64,000 nt of DNA, from positions 46,438,417-46,502,416 of the forward strand of contig CM041297.1 of NCBI GenBank assembly GCA_023052935.1. Direction: 5' to 3'. The notes below the pieces were generated by a model. It was not told the origin of the DNA, made no database searches, and saw only the letters and a program-made list of their open reading frames with translations. This document shows, piece by piece, positions 55,786 through 64,000 of this stretch (positions are counted from its first letter, which is position 1; every line of letters starts with the position of its first letter). This DNA comes from Piezodorus guildinii (lineage: Eukaryota > Arthropoda > Insecta > Hemiptera > Pentatomidae). The translations under genes were made by a program, and so were the position numbers.

Positions 55786-56084
55786 TATAAAAATATTATT
55801 CATACATTTTAAATAAAAATTTAGATTGTTTATTTACTAATTGATATTTAACATAATGAACCACTCAAATCAATGAATTAATATTTAACAAAACGGAATT
55901 GAAAGAACGTCTTTAAGTAAAAATGAAAATTTTATTCTACGTTTAAAGAATAATGACTGCTTAAAATGATCAATCATAAAATAATCAACGAAAACATTAG
56001 ATAAAAAGAAAATTACTAGCAGAGGCAATGTGATAATTCGTCATCATTAATACATACATATCAATATAATTGGACCCTCCAAAA

Positions 56085-58258
56085 AGTCAGTCGAAAAGGC
56101 ATTCCTCTCTCTTGCGGAAGCAACATGGAAACCGTGTGATGGTCAACTATGATAAGACCAAGTATATAAACAGCACCCAAGACATACCAAAAGGAAAAGG
56201 TGGACTTTGGAAATTTTATCTTCGAATAAGTCTCTTAATCTAAGTATTGGGTTTGCTCACAGCTCACATGCCATTAGGCCATCGAAGTAGAAATCAAAAG
56301 AAGATTATTAGACGCAAACAGATGTTACTTTGGATTGAGGCATCATTTGTCAAGCAGGTCAGTGACCAGGAAAACATAAGTACGTAACTCTGATCCCCCC
56401 ATTCCTTACAAATGGAGCGGAGACATGGACCATGGCAAAGAAGAGGTATCAGAAGTTGGCCACATTTGGGTGAAATATCCTCGGAAAGATTTTCGGACTG
56501 GTGTTAGTTGGTGGCTTTCTTCCACTGATGCCTCAACAGTGGAAGAAAGCCATTATTCATCCACTCCACAAGAAAGGTGATATCCTGGAATGCTCTAATT
56601 ACCGTGGCATATCGCTTTTACAGTGCGCCTACAAGGTTCTCTCCAACGTCATTTATGGTAAGCTTCTACCATTTGCCGAGAGAAAAATAGGTAAATATCA
56701 GGCTGGTTTCAGGGGAGGTAAATCAACAGCGGATCAAATGTTTGGCCTGAGAATGATTCTCGAGAAGTCCCAGGAGTACAGAATGATTACCCATCATCTA
56801 TTTGTGGACTTCCGGAGTGCTTATGATAGCATAAAAAGGCCGAAGTTGTACGCAGCGTTGGTACAGCGTTGGTAGAGCTTGGAGTTCCTCTGAAATTGGT
56901 TCGGCTGATCAGGATGACAATGGATGACATATGGTGCACCGTACGCATTCAAACGGACCTCTCTCAACAGTTCGAAACTGCAAAAGGTGTTAGGCAGGGC
57001 GATGGCCTCGCCTGTTTGTTGTTCAATTTGGCTTTGGAGAAGGTAGTGCGCGATTCAGGGATACAGACTTCGGACACCATCTTCAATCGGCTGGTCCAAA
57101 TTATCGGCTTTGCTGACGACCTGGACATTGTCGCAAGGTCATTTGAGTCCTTGGAAGATGCTTTCCTCAGGTTGGCGGAGGCAGCGAAGGATATGGGGAT
57201 GCACATCAATCAGGAGAAGACAAAATACATGAGAGCTGGGCCGGGAACAGAGACTGCAGACCGACATCCTGTTATAATGGGCCCATTTGCGTTCCAGAGC
57301 GTTGACCAATTTGTGTACCTCAGATCAGTGGTAAATTGTGGAAATAGGATCTCCGGGGAAACAAGTCAGCGTCTCCTCAAAGCCAACAGGTGCTATTTTG
57401 GCCTCAGAAAGCACCTGAGAAGTGCCTACCTCACCCGTCGCACAAAGTGCCTTTTGTATAAGACCCTCATTAGGCCCGTCTTAATTTATGGATCTGAGAC
57501 GTGGACCCTCACTGGTAAAGAGGAGAGGGATATCCTCATATTTGAAAGAAAAATCTTAAGAAGGATATTTGGGCCAGTTAAGATCGGGGAAAGCTGGAGG
57601 CGGAGGACAAACTTGGAGATCTACCGGATCTATGGCGAAGCTGATGTGATGAGGTTAATCAGCTTAGGAAGACTGCGATGGGCTGGCCACGTAGTACGGA
57701 TGCCAGACGATGAAATTCCCAAAAAGCTGCTGGATGGGAGGCTCCACCGGACAAGGGGAAGAGGAAGACCTCGGCTTAGATGGGAGGACACCGTTGCCAG
57801 GGATGCTCTTCGCCTACTTGACGCCCGCAACTGGCGAGCGGCTGCTCAAGACCGAACCATCTGGCGAAGGCTTATTGAGGAGGCCAAGGACCACATCGGT
57901 CTGTAGCGCCACGGATGATGATGATGATGTTAGTTGGTGAAGAGTGGAGAAGAAGAACAAATAGAGAGGTTTACAACTTCTTTAGCGAGCCTGACGTTGT
58001 CAGTCTTATGAAACGACATCGCTTAAGATGAGCTGGACATGTGGGCAGGATGGAGGAGCAGACAACTCCAATAAGATTATTGACGAGGAGAGTCCATAGC
58101 CGGAGGAGAGTTGGCCGCCCCCAACTTCGATAGATTGATTGAGTGGCTGCGGATGCGAGGAGTTTAGTCCACAACTGGATGGCTGCAGCACAGCAGAGAA
58201 GGATCTGGAGGTTGCTGGTTGAGGAGGCCTGGAGAAACCATCAACAACAATAATAATA
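56085..58258 (+). pseudogene. Older RTE-like LINE, interrupted by a younger relative
   Basis: Left part (56085-56513), read across frames: IEVEIKRRLLDANR-like, then TLIPPFLTNGAETWTMAKKR and GKIFGLV. Right part (57928-58258) continues with VGEEWRRRTNREVYNFFSEP, GHVGRMEEQTTPIRLLTRRV and a WMAAAQQRRIWRLLVEEAW ending, then an (AAT)n tail. The two parts are collinear across the insertion, as in one continuous C-terminal region. Several stops make it inactive. Confidence 0.8.
56514..57927 (+). mobile_element. RTE-like LINE (RT domain) inserted with 12-bp TSD
   Basis: Exact 'tgttagttggtg' at 56502-56513 and 57928-57939. The 5'-truncated element starts at the RT (QWKKAIIHPLHKKGDILECS) and has NYRGISLLQCAYKVLSN, FVDFRSAYDSI (motif A), GVRQGDGLACLLFNLAL (motif B), IGFADDLDIVA (motif C), GMHINQEKTKYM, RPVLIYGSETWTL and GRLRWAGHVVRMPDDE, stopping at 57906. 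It ends in a (GAT)n-type tail typical of RTE elements, which lack poly(A). The only clear lesion is a perfect 11-bp tandem duplication (56853-56863 and 56864-56874) that shifts the frame and creates a stop; otherwise it is open, so the insertion is fairly young. Confidence 0.88.
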
Positions 58259-58857
58259 ATTTAAATTTAAAACAACTATACCAACGATTGCAAACCAGAA
58301 TTATATTATCCAATTTATTCAGAATACTAGATAATTAATTGAAAATATTCCGCGACTATTTAAAAATTCTACTTATTCTTCAAACAGTTAAAAAATAAAA
58401 TAAAAAAGTCCTGTTTTAATAAATTAACACAATAATTATTTTTTAAAACATAAGCAGCCCTATATTATTCGAAGCAGGTTTAAAGCAATACTTCACCAAG
58501 TTTAAATCAAGTTAGATGAAGGGACAGAATCCGGAGCTTCGACGAGCACAGAATTAAGCCGAGGGAGAGGGGGGGGGGCAAAATTGAATTACCATTCCTC
58601 CTCCAGGCCACCCCTCCCCGCTTCCTTCTGTATAAAAACAAGGACCGGGCAGAACTCGTAATTTGGAATCAGCAAATCCGATAGAGAGGGGGAAAAAAGG
58701 AAATAGAGGAGAGTATAACCCGGGTCGGCGCAAACAGGGGGAAAATAAGATGGCCTCAATAGGACGTGATGGGGTCGGAGGGGTTCATGCTCGGCAATGG
58801 GTTGTTATCCGCCATCTTAAAGCCACTAACTACCAATAATACTTTTTTTAAAGTAAT
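58259..58857. other. No recognisable gene; GC-richer block
   Basis: About 58495-58780 is GC-richer, with G runs. No gene or repeat match was found within the window. Confidence 0.35.
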
Positions 58858-59275
58858 ATTTAGGGTTGTAAAATTAGTTCGTAGCCTTTTTCAATATTCC
58901 AATTTAATCCTCCCAGTGTTTATAAAATCCTTTTTATTTTATTTACTTATTCTAAAAAAGGATAAGTTAAAAAGCTTTTATGCACCAGCTTTAACCCAGA
59001 TTCCTTATCTTTAAGTGGTATCTTGCTTGCTCAAAGTGGAAGAGAATAAAGTTAATTTTCGGCATATAATGATTTTTTATTTCAGAAAAGGAAAATCCGC
59101 TTCACAGACGGCTAAATAAATTTGCAGTGCCTATAGCGATGATACCACAGAAAAAAGCACCGTCCGTTAGTGGTTTGCACGGTTCAGAACCGGATATTTT
59201 GACCTGGAGGACGCAAAGTGCTCAGGTCCTCCTTCAACTGTTGATGATATAATTCAAGAATAATTGGTTAAAAAT
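58858..59275 (+). pseudogene. Mariner-like element, N-terminal remnant
   Basis: Starts near 'agggttgtaaaattagttcg' and shares its 5' UTR with the copy at 22639. Translated residues around 59085-59245 show FRKGKSASQT, then stops, then WFARFRTGYFDLEDAKCSGP and STVDD. This is the mariner helix-turn-helix domain; the catalytic domain and right inverted repeat are missing. Confidence 0.7.
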
Positions 59276-59888
59276 ATTTAATTTTTGATTAAATGACCAA
59301 ATCATAATAATAATAAAGGGTTACAACTTTATAAGATAAAATTAAAATTAAAAAATACAGTTATTCTGATTTTGGTTTAAATCATTAATCACCTCTTTAT
59401 TGACGTCTATACATAATCTACCACACAACATGATTGTACGGTAATAATTATTTTCTTTCTGTTTTCAAACTTGAGGAAGTTCCATTCTTGTTTATAAATA
59501 AACTTAAGCATTTTATTCTTCCAGTCACTTTTTATTCTTTGAACAACATATACTACACCTCCACGTTTCGGTTTTTTTTTCCTGCATTTTCAAGATTTCT
59601 ATATCTTCTCCAATAGATTATACCTTTTCTTTAGATGCGACGACTTCTTTACCACACGGTTAAAGCTGATATTCATATTATAATAAAGTTTCTAGTTTTC
59701 AAACAAATGGATAATCTATGAGGTCAGCATACTATAGAAATATTGAAAATAGGAGGGAACCCCGAAACGTAGAGTATCACTCACTGTTGAGCGCTACAGT
59801 CCTTGTAGACCTGGCCTCTTCCTCATGCCTCACTATCTCTAGCGAGACTCCTCCCATTTCCAACTCCCATGCTTCTCAAATCTAACTA

Positions 59889-60160
59889 AAAAGAAAACAG
59901 AAGAGCTCTACTGGTTTGGGAGAGAAGGTTATTGAGGAAGATTTTTGGAGCCGTGTAAGAAGAACACAACTGTATGAGAGCCTAATTTCCTCTGTGCTAT
60001 TAGGAAGAGCAGGCTGCGATGGTTAGGGCATGTGGAAAGGATGGAGACCTGTACGCTGCCTAAAATGATACTAAATGGTGCACCAGAAGGAAAAAGGAAA
60101 ATGGGCAGATCCAGGCGACGGTGGATTGAGGATTTGGAGGGGGTTTGAGAAGGAGAGACT
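59889..60160 (+). pseudogene. RTE-like LINE C-terminal fragment (left arm)
   Basis: One frame near 60000-60140 reads RKSRLRWLGHVERMETCTLP then KMILNGAPEG and RSRRRWIEDLE. This is the 'LRWlGHv.RM....pk....' and 'GR.RRRW.eDl' ending of RTE-type LINE proteins. Confidence 0.68.
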
Positions 60161-60164
60161 CCTC

Positions 60165-60690
60165 CCATTTCCAACTCCCATCCTTCTCAAACCCTCCTCC
60201 AAATACTCAATCCACCGTCGCATGGATCTGCCCCCTTACCCTTTTCCTCCTGGTGCACCATTTAGTATCATTTTAGGCAGCGTACAGGTCTCCATCCTTT
60301 CCACATGCCCTAACCATCGCAGCCTGCTCTTCCTAATAGCACAGAGGATATTAGGCTTTCCATACAATTTAGTTCGGCGTTGCTTCTGATTCGTGCGTGT
60401 TCTTCTTTTACGGCTCGAAAAATCCTTTTCAATAAAAACCTCTCCCAAACCAGTAGAGCTCTTCTGTTTTCTTTAGTTAGGGTCTACGTCTCACTGGCCT
60501 AATTATTGTTTTGTGTAACATAAGCTTTGCTTTCCTGGAAAGGCTTTTGTATCGGAGAGCTATTTGTAGGACATAGAAACATCTGGTTCCTGCTACATTC
60601 TGCCCTTAATTTCTACTTCTAAATTATTATTCTCCGTCACAACACCTCCTAGGCACTCGTACGATTTCTCGAGCACATGGTTAAAGCTGC
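60165..60690 (-). pseudogene. RTE-like LINE C-terminal fragment (right arm)
   Basis: The minus strand reads, across frames, YLGGVVTENNNLEVEIKGRM, a RKAKLMLHKTIIRPV-like segment, LLVWERFLLKRIFRAV and RKSRLRWLGHVERMETCTLP. It extends further upstream in the protein than the left arm, so it is the longer of the two inverted copies. Broken by stops. Confidence 0.68.
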
Positions 60691-60860
60691 TATCCATATT
60701 AAAATATACTTTCTATTTCTCAAACAAATGGATAATCTATTAGGTCAACATAATATAGAAATCTCGAAAATGGGGGCGGGGAGAGAAAACGAAAAGTAGA
60801 GTATATATTGTGAAAAATTGCTAAAAGAATAAAATGTAATTGGAAGAATGCTTAAATCAT

Positions 60861-61495
60861 AATAATCATGCTTATAAAAATAATAATCATGTTTATTAAT
60901 ATCATTCTATTTAAATGTTTCATTATATATTTATATAATATATTTATCCCTTAGATGTTGCGATGTTTGAGCTAAAACTTCCAATTACCAATATTTACGC
61001 AATGTTTTGTCTTTTAAAGTCAATTTGACAGATTACCTGACACCCTCTAATTTTGCCATACTATGCAGTTCCTCATCCATCATCTCTAACTTTTGTTTTG
61101 GATCTGTGGACTCACGTTGTATCGATTCTTTGTTTAACCAATAAACTTCCCTTGATACGAAATTACGCTATCATTATCAGTTGTAGCACTTGTTATCTTA
61201 TAGTTATACGTATGGTTAACGATACTTTTCAAATTTTTATTTAATTCATTAATTTATTTTATGTTCACCATTTTTAACAAATATAAAACATATTTTGTAT
61301 TGTGGTAGAATATTAAAAACGTTATATTAGATTTTAATTATAACTTTAATATTACAGATTTTAATTTTGGGTTATAATTTTCAACAATGAACCATTGTAA
61401 TCGACCAACAAAAAAAAAAATTAAAAATTACCCTCCCCCACCCCCTCAAAATTTTAGACGTTACGTTTCAAGAGGCGTAGAATCCGAATAACAAA
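60861..61495. other. No recognisable gene
   Basis: AT-rich, nothing assignable. Confidence 0.4.
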
Positions 61496-61500
61496 AAAAA

Positions 61501-62312
61501 TCTGGTACGCGCAACACGCGACTTTCACTTACCTCCGTTGTTAAAATCAATTTAAGAATTTTTAAAGACATTTAAAGGTACAAATAAATCGCCAAACAAT
61601 TAATTATTTCGAATTTCAATAGAAACATGTGTTTTATTAAAATATCTATTATATTTTTATATTCAGCAATTAGTTAGTTGTATAGCAATTGTACATCTAT
61701 ATTACTATTCGTGTGTTCAAAAACACAAAAATTGCATTAAAAAATATGTTTGCCCATTTCTCCTATAGTTGTTTATCAAATTCGCTCAAGTTGCATATTT
61801 ATCCGTTATTTACCAATGCTAATAAGATGATATTTCAATTTTATTGAAATCTATAAAATTAAATGTACTTTAGAAGAAGAAAATTTAAAATATCTTCATT
61901 TAAGCCCTGTCAGACTATATCAATCAGAATAAAACCTACATGATATTAAAACCCATTTAATTTTACACAGATATATGGAGTTAAATCAAAATCGTTAGAG
62001 CCGTTTTTGAGAAAATCGTAAAAAGGTGCAAAATGCATGGTATAAAGTACATATTCCGGCCAGCTGATTTTGATGAAAAAGATTCTGTAACATCTCGGGC
62101 GTATAGTTGTCTTAAATATGAAATTTCAGTTTCATAGGACTTGTCGTTTTGCCCGGGAGTTACATACACACAGACCTTTTTTCAGGACTTAGTTATTTGG
62201 ACTCAGAGGACCCTAAAACGTGTATTTCCGTTGAAAATGGAATTTGAAAATTTTCACGATCGTAATACTTTTCCGTACTATATATTTCATATATAGGTAA
62301 GTGAAAGTAAAA
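61501..62312 (+). repeat. Fam1 copy E, complete with 14-bp perfect inverted termini
   Basis: Begins 'tctggtacgcgcaacacgcg'; 'actttcacttacct' at 61521-61534 is the exact complement of 'aggtaagtgaaagt' at 62295-62308. Internal order as in copy B ('gccctgtcagactatat', 'gaaatttcagtttcatagga', 'cgcccgggagttac'). Non-coding, about 0.8 kb. The strongest evidence for the family's boundaries. Confidence 0.72.
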
Positions 62313-63837
62313 ATATCCCTTTGTCCGCCGTCCGCGGCATTTCTCCGAAACTACAGTACACTTTTTTTATGAAGTTGGCTACAAAAATACTAGTCCATGC
62401 AACGATGGATCCTAACACCTAGAGGTTGATATCAGCTGATTATTTTTATAATGGCGGTCGATTAAAAGCGATTTAATTCAATAACTCAGTTATTTTCGAT
62501 GACAGATAAAAAATTCATTAGTGTTTTTTAACCGAAATGCCGCAAATAATTATATAAAAGAGAGAAAATATATTTTTTTTTTTTTTTTTTTTTTTTTTAT
62601 GAAATTTTATCTTTAATCCAAATCTCAATTATTTTTGATGATATAGAAAAATATCTAGAGAGTTTTAGAAACAGTAAAACGAGATTAGTTTCAGAATATG
62701 TAAAGCGCGATAAACAGAAAAATTTTATTTTTATGTTCATTATTTATTCAATTCAAAAATTATAATGGATGTAATTTCACAAAAACGCGGTTATTATTAA
62801 AGATAGAGAAAAATCGAGAAGGTTAGCAGCTATAAAGTTATTCCCTAATATAATTATTTGGAAATAATAAATCATTGTATAATAATTTGCAGCGTTTTTA
62901 ATTTTAAATTTATAGATTTCAATAATAACTAAAATTAACAAATTTTATCAAGACATAAAGATACCAAAAGTATTCGTAATAAATTTTAGGGTTTGGTATA
63001 TTTAATTTTTTGAATTGATAATGTCTCCAAGAATGTATAAAGAAGAAAATAAATTAAGAAGATATAGAGCTATAAAAAAAAGCTCTAAATCCAGTGATTG
63101 AGAGGAGAACAATAATCTTGTTTAGATTAGTTTCAAGATCTTGAAACTCCTAACAGCAAAGTCCAACGGAGATTGAACTAACTGCACTCAATAACCGCTA
63201 AGTTATGCTCAGTGTATCACATTGATCATGCAAAACATTAGAGGCACTTCCTATTCCATCTTGGTTAAGCATAGTATAATAGTGAATGGCTATCAACCAT
63301 TCGAAAAAGGAAATAAGCTCATTTTATTTTTTTTTTTATTATTTTTTTTTTTTTTAAGGAGAATTTAACCTCCTGCTTACCTACCACTTTTATTAATGAA
63401 ATAATTTTTGTTGTTTCTTATCCTCCATTTATTCGTCCAACGAAACATACAAATACACCGTAAAATGTATCCGTAAAATAGTTTTAAAACATCAATTGAA
63501 TTTAATTAATTTTCAACGAAAATAATATTTAACCAATTCAGGTTTTCTTAGGCATGATTACAACATGCTATGTCTATACAGTGCTCAGTTATGGGTTTTC
63601 GTCCCAACTTTCCTTGGTTTGAAAAGTCTTAATTTATCATAAATTAGAAAAAAAAAATGTATTTTGTCTTGCGACGATATATTATCGGCTTTACATTGAC
63701 CATGTTTACTAAATTGAACTTTTAAAATGGTTGAAAGTTCAAGGAAATGCGATAATATTTTGAAATCAAGTTTAATAATAAAAAATTAATCATTAGGGGA
63801 AAAGTCCATCTAAACAGTTTCATTGTTATAACCGCTC
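62313..63837. other. No recognisable gene; family C fragment inside
   Basis: A minus-strand family C fragment lies at about 62820-62920. T runs occur near 62573-62599 and 63330-63356. The 62320-62365 block resembles 1404-1460. Otherwise nothing assignable. Confidence 0.4.
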
Positions 63838-64000
63838 GCTTTTTTTCAACTACTTGAACACTTACTAAGAAAACGGTCAAACAATCCTCTTAACTACAAA
63901 ATGCTCATCTACATGACCATTATAAGACTAATCTGGATTAACGGTATTGAGGGTTGGGGCTCTAGCAAACCATCGAATTCCTTTCGTATCAAATCCTTAC
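63838..64000 (+). pseudogene. Jockey-like LINE fragment running off the window
   Basis: One frame reads FFQLLEHLLRKRSNNPLNYK then MLIYMTIIRLIWINGIEGWG and SSKPSNSFRIKSL, aligning to the ORF2 C-terminal region of the intact element (LIYTTIIRPIWTYGIELWGS). The 5' edge appears truncated near 63838 and the copy continues beyond the window, so its state cannot be judged. Confidence 0.75.

Larger units (their letters stand above)
59500..60860. repeat. Palindromic cluster of RTE-like fragments
   Basis: Inner arms 59889-60145 and 60165-60475 are inverted copies with long near-identical stretches, for example the 'ggtgcaccag.aggaaaa' block and its complement. Outer blocks: 59655-59770 recurs directly at 60675-60790 (shared 'caaatggataatctat'), and 59500-59640 resembles the complement of 60710-60860. 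The transcript could fold into a long hairpin. The overall structure suggests duplication and inversion of an old LINE piece. Confidence 0.72.

Overview
This 64 kb window is AT-rich eukaryotic DNA made almost entirely of transposable elements, most likely from an arthropod and probably an insect. The case for that is the mix of Jockey-like, R1/LOA/I-like, CR1-like and RTE-like LINEs, mariner-like DNA transposons, several tRNA-derived SINEs and long (TA)n microsatellites. The species cannot be read from the sequence. I found no convincing host gene, no bona fide tRNA or rRNA gene, no CRISPR array and no LTR retrotransposon. Every long open frame belongs to a mobile element. Element boundaries are approximate unless a target-site duplication (TSD) is given.

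Layout. 1-13 kb: old repeats, microsatellites, CR1-like LINE tails, a small TIR element and an interspersed repeat family (here Fam1) cut by a CR1-like insertion. 12.7-18.1 kb: SINEs nested in LINE remnants and a foldback carrying a hammerhead-ribozyme-like core. 18.5-35 kb: a 5'-truncated Jockey-like copy with a 10-bp TSD, a mariner remnant, RTE-like tails and four SINE families (named SINE1 to SINE4 here). 35.4-39.2 kb: a deletion-riddled LINE with RT and RNase H, related to the R1/LOA/I group and bounded on both sides by (TA)n. 41.2-42.0 kb: an internally deleted mariner with both inverted repeats. 44.95-50.07 kb: the best element here, an apparently full-length Jockey-like LINE on the minus strand with a TSD, a 5' UTR, an ORF1 carrying one frameshift, and an intact 900-residue ORF2. 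50.7-52.7 kb: a Fam1 copy hit by a Jockey-like insertion and a SINE. 54-60.9 kb: more LINE remnants, including an RTE-like element inserted into an older relative with a 12-bp TSD, and a palindromic RTE cluster. 61.5-64 kb: another Fam1 copy and the start of one more Jockey-like copy.

How the parts relate. The Jockey-like element encodes a nucleic-acid-binding ORF1 and an endonuclease/reverse transcriptase ORF2, which together would drive target-primed reverse transcription. The many 5'-truncated Jockey-like pieces are probable products of such machinery. SINE1 ends in the same AAAT-rich tail as this LINE and may be mobilised by it; that is inference. The mariner and TIR elements are non-autonomous remnants.
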